Assembly (NCBI GenBank): GCA_033816765.1
Contig: CM066297.1
Location: 2,164,573-2,228,572 of the forward strand
Length of the DNA stretch: 64,000 nt
Direction of reading: 5' to 3'
DNA from: Nothopassalora personata
Lineage: Eukaryota; Ascomycota; Dothideomycetes; Mycosphaerellales; Mycosphaerellaceae
Of this stretch, positions 43,653 to 54,391 are shown in pieces (within the stretch, counting starts at the first letter, position 1; each line of letters opens with the position of its first letter). Made by a program: the position numbers and the translations under genes. Below the pieces are notes generated by a model that had not been told where the DNA came from, ran no database searches, and saw nothing but the letters and a program-made list of their open reading frames with translations.

Positions 43653-44495
43653 ATGGCTTCCTTCATGAACGCCGCACCTTTGATGGAACAGCCCAGCTAC
43701 TCATTCGCATCCGCTCCAACATCACACTCAGCGCCTCGCCAGCACGCGTTCTATCCGTATGTATACCAAACATACAGACACCAAGACATGACCTAACACT
43801 GCTCTAGATACACTGACAACGGCGGCTCAACACTTGGCATCAGTGGTACTGACTTCACCGTCCTCGCCGGCGACACACGATCCACTTCCGGCTACAACAT
43901 CAACACACGCTACGAACCAAAGCTCTTCAAGATCGGTGGCGATGGCCCAGAGAACGTCGGCAGCAAGATCGTGCTATCCGTGGTGGGCTTTGCAGCAGAC
44001 GGCAAGGCACTGAAGGAGCGTTTGGACACAGTCGTCAAGATGTACAAGTATCAGCACGGCAAGGACATCTCTGTACACGCATGCGCACAACGGCTCAGCC
44101 ACATCCTCTACTCGAAGCGCTTCTTCCCGTACTACGTCACAGCTATCTTGGGTGGTATCGACGAGGAGGGCAAGGGCGCGCTGTACTCGTACGATCCAGT
44201 CGGCTCGTATGAGCGGGAAGCAACAAGAGCAGCCGGTGCGGCGTCATCGTTGATCATGCCGTTCCTTGACAACCAGGTCAACCTCAAGAACCAGTATGAC
44301 CCACAACAGGCACAAGGATTTGGAAAGGAGCAGCTTGTGCCCAAGCCACTGGATCGGGTCACTACAGAGGCACTGGTCAAGGATGCGTTCACGAGTGCAG
44401 TGGAGAGACATATTGAGGTTGGAGATGGTCTGCAAATGATGATCATCACGAAGGAAGGCATCGAGGAGAGGTACGCGCCGCTCAAGCGCGATTAG
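43653..44495 (+). CDS. pre7: 20S proteasome subunit beta-6
   Basis: Two exons (43653-43756, 43808-44495) encode 263 aa. The 51-bp intron (GTATGT donor, CTCTAG acceptor) splits a Pro codon and restores FYPYTDNGG. The core reads GGSTLGISGTDFTVLAGDTRSTSGYNI, KRFFPYYV, YSYDPVGSYERE and MPFLDNQVNLKNQY, matching yeast Pre7/human PSMB1. This non-catalytic beta subunit lacks the N-terminal catalytic Thr. An in-frame upstream Met region at 43455 runs into low-complexity sequence and was not chosen. It is divergent from pno1. Confidence 0.95.
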
Positions 44496-45830
44496 AGAGT
44501 CTGTGATGGGAGCAGTGCTCCGGGAAAGAGGGAAGATGCATGTATTATATCCAGCTCGAATACAGGGATGGTGCTCTGTATAGCATGGCGCGCGGCGTCA
44601 AGCACAGATACTGCTCACGTTAGGCATGAAATGAGCCAATCACGCAAACTGACAACAACACCCCCAACGTGCTTTCACTTTCCATAGCTCTGCTGGCGAT
44701 ATCGCCTCGTTCTAGAGATGACGTGTCTGCTCATCCTGCTTTGACAGCTAAAAAGATACACTAGGGCAACTACCGCAAGACAGACTGGCGATCGAAGTCA
44801 ACGACAAAAGCAAAACAACAACTCCCCCTCAGATGATCGCTCCACATGCAGCCTTCCCGTCAGCCGCCTTTACACGTATCACGAGAATTTCGCCACCACA
44901 ACCCCTTGCTATTGGACCATTAGGCCATCCGAAGGGGGGGACTGTTGTCGAAATGTATCGAATCCGGCCACTTATACATAGCTTCTAGGCATCGGAGGCT
45001 TTCACAAATTGGGCACACCCAGGCTTCTCAAGCAGACGACGTATGTCCGTTCCATACCTGTAACCACACACAAAGATCCAGTGATGTGGCCAAAAAATCC
45101 CCGCCCGAACAGAACGAGTACTGTCTTCTTACCCCGAAGCCAACGGGCGTCAAGAGCGAGTGTAGGCGTCGCTTTACATTCACATATAGTCAGAAGCATC
45201 GTGCTCGGACAAATGGCGCGAGCCATTCGGACGAGGACTGTTGTCGAAGGGGGGAGCGAGTCTGGAATTTTATGTATACCTTTTGCATAATCAGCGATAT
45301 GTCCGATCTTACCCACAACGCGGCTTCTCATGGTGAGAGAGTGTACAATGTCGCAGCATTGATGATAGGGTTCGGAGTTTTTCAGCTGAGGATACGAGGA
45401 TGATCCTTCGTTCTCGTTCTGGGAGCATTAGATTGAGGACCTAAAGCGCAGGAGTCCGCGGATCTTGGAGGGACGGACGACGATGTTCGACCAACAGAAA
45501 GAAGAAGAATTGAGAGTGAAGAAACAAATAGACTTTGGACAGCTTAATTGTTGGGCGGCCATCTAAGGATGTATCATTTGACGCCATGTCCCAGGTGTCA
45601 CCGCTTTGTTGCTGCAAGGAGGGGGCCTTGCAGTTTGACTATTGAGCTAGGGAGGGTTGCTAAGGTTGTGCAGCCCGAAACGCAGGTCTCCGGATGGTCG
45701 AGTCAAATCGGTTATGAACCTAAGGCCGGGCAAGGAGCTCTCTCACTGTACTAGCAGCGTGCAGGATATCATAGGAAACTCAAAGAACGTCAGGTTCATA
45801 ATCGTTACCACCCATTCATAGTACTACTAT
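44496..45830. other. intergenic between convergent genes
   Basis: Holds the 3' ends of pre7 (plus) and the membrane-protein gene (minus). A plus-strand frame of 152 codons (44945-45403) and a minus-strand frame of 109 codons overlap each other and show no domain. No supported gene. Confidence 0.5.
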
Positions 45831-47579
45831 CTATCGATTCCATTCCCTCGGATCCGGCCCCATCCCATATTGCCCTTCACTCTTCTTGCCCTTGACTGCT
45901 TGCACGCTGTTCCGTCCCCACCCGGCCTTCTCCATAATGGAACTGAAAGTGGTCATCGCCGTATTCCTCCACTGGCTATCCCTATTGCCCTGCACGTTCA
46001 TCCCAGGTGGCATGAGGCTGCTGAGGTTGCTCTCCGGCACAGGCGGCGGAAGCGGGTAGTTGCTCGGTGTATAAGGACTTTGTAGGGTCTTGCCGATGTC
46101 GGCCGTATTACTGTTCCGTCCAGGACGAGTAGGTGTGTATTCGTTTGGTTGTTCTTCGATAGGAGTGGAGTCGTCACTATCCGACGCCTCCCAGGTCTTG
46201 CCAGAGGCGGGCACGATTATTCCGTGGTGAGATTTGTGTGCGTCTTGAGGGCGGTAGATGGCGGTGGGTACGGTGCTGGGTGATTTGGTACTGTGGGTTT
46301 GGATGCCGGGGGTGTCCATCATGACGGTCATGGTTTCTGTGCTGCCTGTTCGGCTGGTGTTGGGGCGATTTTGGGTGCGTGAATGGGTTGGTGGGCTTCG
46401 AGCGGCAGCATTAGGAATGTTGGCGCGGAGGTTCTTTTGGCTGCGTTGCTTTTTCAGGCCGCGTACTGGTTCGATTTGGAAGGTTGTGATGCTGCCACGC
46501 TTTAGATGTGCTGGAAGAGGTGGTTGCGTCGGCACTGGGGTCGTGGCTTGGTTGACGAACGGAGAGTGAGAGAAGGACCATCCCTTCGTGAGTGGCGACT
46601 TCTTAGTCTGTGCAGCTGATGTGGTGGAGTTGTTGGCAGGGGAGTGCACATGCACTGCATAAACTTGAAGGCCTGCATGGGTTGCGTCTCGTGGTGGCGA
46701 AGACTTTAAGAACTCTGTGCGATGTCCCATTGCCACATCTGCCATCGGCTCTGAGATTGATCTTCCGTGCACTGTAGGGCGGCGTGAAACGGCTGGCCCA
46801 AGATCAGTCAGTGTGTACCGACCTGAGGTCTTTCTCTCCTCGTCCACGTAGGATGCATCCTTCTTCTTCGTTCGCATGCAGCAGAACACAAGCAGTCCGA
46901 TGGTGAGTGCTCCAAGCAGAATGCCGGGCACAAAGCCTGCCGCGAATGATTTTCCAGAGAATGAGTCGTCATCAGTCTCTTTGGTTGCACCATCTAACGC
47001 GACAGGTGTTATTGTCGTCCCAGCTGTGCTTGTGCTCGTTGACAATGTTGTGGCGGTAGAAGTAGTGATCGTCGATGCAGTAGTCGGCAAAAGCGATGTC
47101 GCACCGGATGTCGCCTCTGCCTTGGTTACCGCGATACACGTTCCACTCTGGCAGTTGTAGCCCATCGGACAACAGTTCTCTCCGCATGTCTCAAGCTTTG
47201 AGACAGGATCAGCGTGAAGCTGACTTGTGGCGTGCGTGGTCGCATTCTGAAAGTCTTGATTGCAGTCCACGGGCGCAATCGCCTGGCAGTTCTGACCAGC
47301 AGGACAGCACAAAGCGGCTGTAATTGTAGAGGTCGTGTTAAGTCGAAGGCACTGTGTTCTGGCTTCACAGCAGAAGTCGGATGGAAAGCCATCGCCACAC
47401 GGATTGAGATCAGAGTTGCCACCACATGTCGAGTCCTCTCTCTTGATGACGACAGGCCAAAAGTCCTCGGGCACCCAGTGTGCAGTATCTTTCTGCAGCT
47501 CCTCCGGAATCCAAAGCGATCGCACCTGCGGAAGATGCAGAAGTCCAAGGAGCGCGCAGAAAACAATCGATTGCGGCAT
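45831..47579 (-). CDS. Cys-rich single-pass membrane protein, fungal-specific
   Basis: Single exon, 582 aa. Residues 1-21 form a signal peptide. The extracellular part (22-212) has two Cys clusters (CGGNSDLNPCGDGFPSDFCC; CGENCCPMGYNC) and a Thr/Ser-rich, probably O-glycosylated stalk (~155-195). One TM helix spans ~213-235, followed by Cys-Cys and Lys-rich stop-transfer residues. The 340-residue cytosolic tail is disordered with a Lys/Gln-rich patch and Pro-rich motifs. Topology resembles fungal surface sensors (Mid2/Wsc-like), but the ectodomain is not a WSC domain. Function is unknown. Confidence 0.82.
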   Translation of the reverse strand: MPQSIVFCALLGLLHLPQVRSLWIPEELQKDTAHWVPEDFWPVVIKREDSTCGGNSDLNPCGDGFPSDFCCEARTQCLRLNTTSTITAALCCPAGQNCQAIAPVDCNQDFQNATTHATSQLHADPVSKLETCGENCCPMGYNCQSGTCIAVTKAEATSGATSLLPTTASTITTSTATTLSTSTSTAGTTITPVALDGATKETDDDSFSGKSFAAGFVPGILLGALTIGLLVFCCMRTKKKDASYVDEERKTSGRYTLTDLGPAVSRRPTVHGRSISEPMADVAMGHRTEFLKSSPPRDATHAGLQVYAVHVHSPANNSTTSAAQTKKSPLTKGWSFSHSPFVNQATTPVPTQPPLPAHLKRGSITTFQIEPVRGLKKQRSQKNLRANIPNAAARSPPTHSRTQNRPNTSRTGSTETMTVMMDTPGIQTHSTKSPSTVPTAIYRPQDAHKSHHGIIVPASGKTWEASDSDDSTPIEEQPNEYTPTRPGRNSNTADIGKTLQSPYTPSNYPLPPPVPESNLSSLMPPGMNVQGNRDSQWRNTAMTTFSSIMEKAGWGRNSVQAVKGKKSEGQYGMGPDPREWNR

Positions 47580-48147
47580 GATGAAATAGCTCGCGTTGAT
47601 AATGATGCGCGGGTATTTTGAATGCTGAAAATGATTGTGAAAAAGGCCGTCCAGCGGTCGCAGTAGGTATTAGGAAAGACAACAGATGAGATGAGAGACA
47701 CAGACACGCCTAAGGAAAGGAACAAAAGAGAAGGGACGATGTTGTGTGCGAGACAGAGTCTTACCGTGTCGTCGACGTGTAGTAGAGTGGAGTGACATTG
47801 TCGAGGACGCGCTGCCGTTCATATGGACGACTGGGTCTGGCAGTGTGCACGGTTTCCATTCGGTGGTCGTGAGGGTGATACCAGCGGTAGGCTGTGAGAA
47901 ATGTCTGGTGGTGAAGAGAATGCTCCATGAAGAGACATGAAACGTGTTGGCGCCCGGTTTGATACAAAGTGAAGTCGAAGAAATGGTTGGATCAGAGAGC
48001 GTCGAGATGCATAGTGAGTGCCAAGGAGACATTTCTTAGCGTTCAGCCAATCGGGGAAGCAGAGCATCTCCGAGATCTCGAAGTATCATGGATGAGCACG
48101 CAGGCGAGAACCGCCGTGACTGCCTTCTACCTTACACACACACAACC
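47580..48147. promoter_or_regulatory. divergent promoter region
   Basis: This 568-bp segment lies between the divergent membrane-protein and mitoribosomal-protein start codons. No clear motif is visible; the role is inferred from position. Confidence 0.45.
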
Positions 48148-49154
48148 ATGATTTCAAGAAGAATACCACGGCCTTTGGGGTCGCTCACCTCATCACAATG
48201 GGTCTGCCCAGCATGCGTACGACCTCCACAGCCCACTACATCACTCACCACTAACACCACCACCAGAGAACCTCCCCCATCCTACGACAAACCCAACAAA
48301 AACGCTCCCTCCACCGCGTCCCCATAATCCCCTACCACACGACCTTCTCCGAAAATGGCATCCCCAAACTCATGTCCCCCGAAGGCTACAAAATCGCATG
48401 GGAACAATATCAATCCCACCTCGTCCAAAAAATCAACGAACTAACAGCCGGCGAAACGAGCGAGAACACGCCCGTGAAAGACATAGCGATCCAATACGCC
48501 CGCGACCCCATGAACGCCAGTCTCTTCAACCACGCCTCAGCCGCTCACAACAACCAGCACTTCTTCTCCACCCTCGCGCCCTCGCCGCTGAAACTGCAAG
48601 ACTGCCCGCAACTACAGGAGAGCTTAGTCAAGCATTTCGGAAGCATCGAGACATTAAGGGTGACGATGCTCGACACCGCCACCTCGATGTTCGGCCCGGG
48701 CTTCGTCTGGCTCGTGTGGGCGCGCAACGTCGGCGACACTCGAGGGCTCGGCGGCAGCGGCAGCGGCGCCTGGCGCATCCTCACGACCTACAACGCCGGC
48801 ACGCCCTACCCCGAAGCAGGATACCGAGCTCAGGGCATCGACATGGCGACCAACAATCAAAGCAGTTACAATTCCTACTTGCAAGGGATACCAGCGAATA
48901 CCGCAGGGGCGTTTGGACCTTTCAGTATGGGAGGGAAAGAGCAGGCGAGAATCCCACCAGGCGGAACGAGCCTGATGCCCGTGTTGAGTGTGAGTACATG
49001 GGAGCATACATATATTTACGATTATGGCATTTCGGGGAAGAGGAGGTTTTTAAGTGATTGGTGGAATGCCGTGGACTGGGGTGCTGTGGAGCAGAATGCG
49101 CCGACGGAGTCGAAGCAGGTGGTAGCTTGGCAGGGCGGGTTGAGGAGAAAGTGA
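48148..49154 (+). CDS. mitochondrial small-subunit ribosomal protein of the Fe/Mn-SOD fold (mS42/mS43 type)
   Basis: Two exons (48148-48216, 48267-49154) give 318 aa. The 50-bp intron (GTACGA donor, CACTAAC branch, CCAG acceptor) moves the N-terminal Arg-rich, acid-poor presequence (MISRRIPRPLG) into frame with RSLHRVPIIPY and the SOD-like body. Without this splice the first exon hits a stop. The body has SOD-like landmarks (HNNQHFFSTL; MFGPGFVWLVWAR; WEHTYIYDYGISGKRRFLSDWWNAVDW), but the metal ligands of true SODs are not all present. That pattern fits yeast Rsm26/Mrp1 structural relatives. Which of the two paralogs is uncertain. Confidence 0.85.
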
Positions 49155-51316
49155 TGTCAGCAGGCAGAGATGAATGGGTACTTTGGCTGCGTGAGGGCAC
49201 TTCCGGGGCGGATGAACAAGAGAGAAAAGAAGGCCGTGGCGCTGTGCCAAGAAGATGTTTGCTGGCTGATGGTGCTGCATTGAGGAAATATCGCTACGAA
49301 GTGTATATCGTCGAGCAGTTCGAAGGAGTGGCAGCGAGAGTCTAGTTGCCGCTGAGAATTCTGCGACCAGCGGCAGTGTAAAATACTGTCAAAATATATT
49401 ATGTGAACGTCGCAGCAGCAGCCTAGGGCTGACTCGCAGAGCTCCACCCCGATCGAGATCTTGCAGCGGGAACGAGGAGATGTGTCGACCGCTTGACTTG
49501 TACGACCAGGTGGAGAGAGGGCCGTTCGTGATCTCTTTGGTATGCATCACAAAATCTTCCTACACTGGCCATCAGTGCAGCGATTGCGGAGACCTAAGAC
49601 CATCTTCATGCACGTTGTCATGGGTCGACCAGCGTTGACGACGCGGCTTTTGACTCCGTGTCCCAGAGAACAGGTATGGTTCCACCACTAATGGGCTTGA
49701 CCAAGTCGGCAGTCAGTGAGCCGCCTGGTCTTGCTCGAATCTATCGTGACAAGAAGCAGCACGACATCAGCGACAGAAATTAATTAGGTGGTTCGAGCAG
49801 GCTAACGACATCATGGTCCCTTGTGAGATAGCGAGGATGCAGGTTCGGCAGACAAATCAAACCTCGAGGCCATGAAAGGTGCTATGGTTGCAGCTTTGCA
49901 CTGATGCGAGTCCTGGGTTGCTGGCTGTACGTCATGCTAAGGCGCAGGAGGGTGCAACGCTGGGCCAAGGCGAGCTACGCCGTGGTAGCGAGATCTGCAG
50001 AAGGTCAACCAGAGTTTTGCTCGAAGCCAGGTGCGCTCGGTGCGATCTCAGGTGTCGAGCTCGGGCCAGGAGTCGCTATATCGGCGAGGGCGGTGAAGGT
50101 CGAATTCTGGAGCCCATCTATGTGTAACGTTGGGCTCGCGTTCCTCCCCTCGGCATATTCCCGGTGCTCTCCATACGGAGGCTACTGTATCTAATAACAA
50201 GCAGTAACGCTTAATTACCGATATGATAGAAATGTTAGGCTGTCGCACGATACCTTGCCGCCGAATTTCCATCGGCAAGCCGAGAGGGATGTTCAGGGGC
50301 CACTGCCGAGGCATGTGAGACCCGTGAGGTCTTCTGACTTTCCGTTTGCGTGGGATCGAAAGCGGTGACGGTTTCCTGCGCGGTCGGATCACACTGAGTC
50401 GCCCGATTGCCGCCGCATACTGGATACGGAGTGCCTTTGGACGGTTCGCAACAGAACGGGTGGTGCAAGAAGGATCAAAGACGCGAAGCCGTAGCTCCGC
50501 GGCCGGTGAGGGACCCGCAGATGCTTTGTTGGCGCGGCTAAACCAGGCACTGCCAGGTTGACCATATCTGGAGATGGCTTCAGAGGGTTTTGTGGCACCA
50601 GACAGATCAGTCATTGGAACAGCCTGCATGAGCAACGCCAGATGGCCGACGGCGAGCCAGCTTCATGCTAGATAGGATCGACAGGCTCGCTTGCGTCAAG
50701 GCGTGGTTGGACTCTTGTCACTACACGCAGTACCCTCGGGTGCCACCATACCGAATGAATCCAAGGGAGACTCGGATCGTGAATGAACTCCTGCAGATGC
50801 CCGGTGGTCCTCCTGTTGACAGGCACCTGGCCAGTATCGACCAGGAACCTGAGAATGCGAAGCGCACATTGATGAGCGCCAGCATCTGCTCGTCGCAGTT
50901 TCGATGATTGCAGCTAGTGAGCAGCGGGCCGTCCCATGGAAGTGAAAAATGCTTGCTAGTCCGACGTTGCTAGCAAGCGTTTGGCCTCTCAAGCGTTGCA
51001 TAACAGTTAGCTATCGCTCATCTGGAGAGATAATGCAGCCAAACATGTCCCATGAGTCTCAAGCCGCATGCCCCGATGCATTCATGTCAAGGAGTCGAGC
51101 ACGCTGAAATCCTGAACATAGCTATCTTGTGACCTGTTGTTCGAGATTGAGTCGCCTTGGGGTCCGGAACGCTGTACTACCGTGACCGCGCCTGTCAACA
51201 ATTCTGATCGATGGTCAGGGGTCTGTACGCCAGGTCTTGTTGTTCTGTAGCACAGTACCTGGCATCAAGTTACCAATGTCATCTATGGACGGCATGCAGG
51301 TAATGGTTACGGCAGG
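49155..51316. other. 2.2-kb intergenic stretch
   Basis: No gene is well supported. On the minus strand between ~50660 and 50230, a signal-peptide-like start (MKLA at ~50673) is followed, in shifting frames, by a Cys-bearing segment (HPFCCEPSKGTPYPVCGGNRATQC). This could be a decayed small secreted protein gene; see findings. The rest is featureless by eye. Confidence 0.4.
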
Positions 51317-51324
51317 TATAAAAG
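51317..51324 (+). promoter_or_regulatory. TATA box
   Basis: TATAAAAG lies 52 bp before the proposed ATG at 51376, a standard core-promoter distance. It supports transcription starting just upstream of the 19-bp first coding exon. Confidence 0.6.
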
Positions 51325-51375
51325 CCCTTGAATCACGACTGCCGGTAAGGTACTCCATCTCCACAGTCACCAACA

Positions 51376-52231
51376 ATGCCCGGACGTCTCCAGAGTAATA
51401 TTACCTGTAGCGGAAAAGTGCTATGTTGTCGCTGATGATGTCTAGCCCAGCATCCCTTGGAGAGCTTAAACACCAGACTGCCGTGGCCAATCAACTCAGA
51501 ACCACCTGTCATAATTGCGACAGCCACCTATGCTGAGGTGCAACGGCAAGGCGATAATCTCCTGTTCAAGACGCTGTTCGACCTGCACAACCATGGCAAA
51601 GTCTTAGGTCTTCGCTTGACACGGCGTCAGATTCAAACGGATTCGTCACCACTCAACGAGATCTTGGCGAATGTAGCGACTCTTCCCGGCTTCAAGCACG
51701 TCGGAAGCATGATGTGCTTCAAGAGGCATTTCCGCAAGGGAAATGAGTGGAGGTCAGCGCCAGCTGCTTCCTCGAAGGACTTGACCACAACCGAAGACAA
51801 GTATATTCAAGCCTTGGATCGTGTCCACAGCGCAGCAGATCCTGGAAGCTCGTTGGAAGCCTTCTCATCCGACTCTCAGGAAGGTTATTGGTATCTAACG
51901 ATCCACGGACGTGGTCCATCAGCGCTGGTTCTGGCAAAGGTCCCACGAGCCTATCCCATGCAGTCCTCCTTCGAGTCCTTGCCCGAGCGCTCTTCAACGA
52001 GGCAGAATACGCCCATCGGAGAGACCATGAGATGCCTCCTGTGCGAGCAAGACTTTGAGAAGTCTGGTGGAGAGCCATCGGTGTGCTTGTTTCATCCAGG
52101 TAAATGCTCTTCGCATGGGGCTGTATTGCTTTTGCTAATCGCCAACAGGAAAGAAGTTATGGCTGGGTGATGGAAGCGACTCAGGGGATTCCGACTCAGA
52201 ATACGACGACTTGAACACGATGGGAGGCTGA
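51376..52231 (+). CDS. conserved fungal protein with a CxxC...C...H zinc-finger-like C-terminus
   Basis: Three exons are proposed: 51376-51394 (19 bp), 51446-52099 and 52149-52231, giving 251 aa. The long middle frame has no upstream ATG because TGA codons precede it. A 51-bp intron (GTAATA donor, CTGAT branch, CTAG acceptor) joins it to ATG 51376, 52 bp after a TATA box. The second intron (49 bp) is well formed and leads to an acidic tail (DGSDSGDSDSEYDD). Near the C-terminus the sequence reads C-L-L-C-(x13)-C-L-F-H-P-G, a probable zinc site. A YWYLTIHGRGPSALVLAK block precedes it. Function is not recognised. The first exon is inferred. Confidence 0.65.
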
Positions 52232-52996
52232 ACTGGACTTGCTGCAGTCGGCGTGGCGATTTATCCGGCTGTGCTGTCGAGACTGAGCATATCCTTGTGC
52301 GCCGTGGCGACCTACTCAGCCTGCATCAGGGGCAGGCATGGCGTTCATCATGGTGATGGTAGAGGATTTTGACGATGCGGGCGCCTTGTTGTACACGTGA
52401 TGTTGCGGACGTTCTGAGGGTTGGTAGGTTGGCAGGAGCGGCGCTTGGGTAGATGGTAGGAAGCCGCAAGGTATTCGACGTTAAAATATACTGGCACGGA
52501 AAACTTCTCTTCGTACATAACTTTGTTTTCCCTTTCAACCCTCTTTGCGTGTGACTGTTGCGCAGGGCGAGAACTCAAGGTGATGTTCAGGCCAGGGTGT
52601 TGGCAGAAGGAACGCCACAGACGGGCTGTCCCGCCCACAGGCAAGAACAGACCAGGCCATATGTTGCAGAGAGGGCAACAAGCACGCATGCTTATGTCTT
52701 CAAGGAGCGACTGACTACAGTCATGTCCTTGAATTGGCAGCTACAAGACACACTTGCAAAAGTTGGACCTCGGCTCGTATCAGCGCAAATCTGCAATCCA
52801 ATCTTCACCTGAACCGCGCAGCATGCCTCGTCAATGGCTGATCTGTACACGTTTCATCCGGTGTCTCGTCATGTCTATCGCGTATCCCTCGACGCTGCTT
52901 GCTGTACTTGAGCCGACGTCTCGCTGTGGTATCTATACGTTTTCGAAACTTCGACGTCTGCAGTCCGCCCCGGCTCGACGTACCCCGAACAGACAT
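52232..52996. other. intergenic between convergent genes
   Basis: Contains the 3' regions of the zinc-finger gene and the phosphomannomutase gene. Short overlapping frames only; nothing recognised. Confidence 0.5.
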
Positions 52997-53862
52997 TCAT
53001 AGATCAAAAAGCTCCTTGACCTGCTTCATCGTATCCTCCGGATTCTTCACCGAATGCCCCACAGTCCTCTTATCCTCATAAATCTCATAATCATTCCCAC
53101 CCTTAAACGCCTTGTCGCCAAAGAAATGGATCGTCTTGAACTCGACGCCATCCGGCAGATCCTTATCCTTCTCCAAATGCTGCAGACAATACGTCTTATC
53201 CCATCCCGTCGGGAAGCAATCAAACGAAATCTGCCCACCGATCGAGTACGTCAAGCCAATATCCGGGAACTCCTTCTTCAACGCCGCAATGAACTTCTCC
53301 CGGATCTTGTGCTCGAGGTCATACTTCTCGTAGTCGTTGCGCTCTTGTGTGCTGGCGTTCCTGCCGACGGGGCTGACATTGATCATGCCATTGCGGAACT
53401 CGATAAAGGTGCCTCGCTTGACGGGGATGTCGAGGTCGGCGATGTAGTGCAGGCAGAAATTGGCGAGCTTCTTGTACTTGTCCTCGCCGATCCACTGGAT
53501 GAAGCTGTTGCTGGGGAGCTGTTGGCCCATGCGGTAGGCGGTGAGGCCGTTCTCGGCGAAGCAGTAGTCGAAGAGGGTGATCACGTTGATTGCTGAGGTG
53601 CCGAGTTGTTCTTGTTGCTTTACCAGGTTGGAGCCGCCGACGAAACCGATTGCGACTTTTCGGCGGAGGTCGGAGAGGAGTTGGAGCATTTCTGGGGAGG
53701 CGTGCTTGGTGTGCTGTTAGCAGATTGATCCGTCGCGACACTATAAGGAAGACTGACCAGACGCGCCGGGGAGAGCGTGCCGTCAACATCGAAGAGGACC
53801 ACGGTGTTCTTAATCGGGCGCTCATTGATGGGTGGGATCGTGTTGATGGTGACGGTAGCCAT
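52997..53862 (-). CDS. sec53: phosphomannomutase
   Basis: Converts mannose-6-phosphate to mannose-1-phosphate for GDP-mannose, hence N-/O-glycosylation, GPI anchors and cell-wall mannan; cytosolic. Exons 53862-53758 and 53704-52997, 270 aa, the usual length. The 53-bp intron (GTCAGT donor, CAAG acceptor) restores [17 protein letters not shown]. The HAD motif FDVDGTLS includes nucleophile Asp25 and Asp27. Further family blocks: [52 protein letters not shown] and [19 protein letters not shown]. Confident by sequence pattern. Confidence 0.96.
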
Positions 53863-54391
53863 TGTGTCGGACGTCGAAGTGTGTGTGTGAGGAGAGAGAT
53901 GCGTTGAAGAGAGAACTACTCAGAAAAAGCGCTCCAGTGTTTGGAAGGCGATGTGTTGAAAGGCAAGGAAGACAGCTGTAAGAATATTTCCTGGCGGTGA
54001 AGGTTCCATGTCAACTCAGGAACGAAAGGTAAAAGTCCCCCGCACCCCGCGGCAGAGCAGGGTCCAGATATTCACGATCACATGCACGAGAAAAGAAATC
54101 GGATCCTTGACAAGTTCTGTTATATCATGCCGCTTCATCATCTGCATGTTATCGTGAGTACCTTTGACCTCCCCAGCATCGTCGAAGCAGTCGCGCCACC
54201 GCTTCATAGGATCAATGACCAAGTTGTCAATTCTGCTTCCGTACAGACAACCATGTCTGTTATTCATCGTCCTCGGACATGCTAAGCTACACCATCCGCG
54301 AACCAGTACCCTGACCAGTTCGCTCGTTTTCATGCTGAAGGCGCGGAGTACACGCTACGCCCCTCTAACGTTTCCACACCGTCCCTGCTGT
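53863..54391. other. sec53 upstream / eIF2-gamma downstream region
   Basis: Holds the promoter of sec53? No: sec53 reads leftward from 53862, so its promoter is here, and the eIF2-gamma gene (also leftward) ends at 54392. Only about 530 bp serve both roles. No motif recognised. Confidence 0.45.

Noticed and set aside
44945..45403. 152-codon plus-strand frame downstream of pre7
   Set aside because: No domain, overlaps an equally plausible opposite frame, lies between convergent 3' ends.
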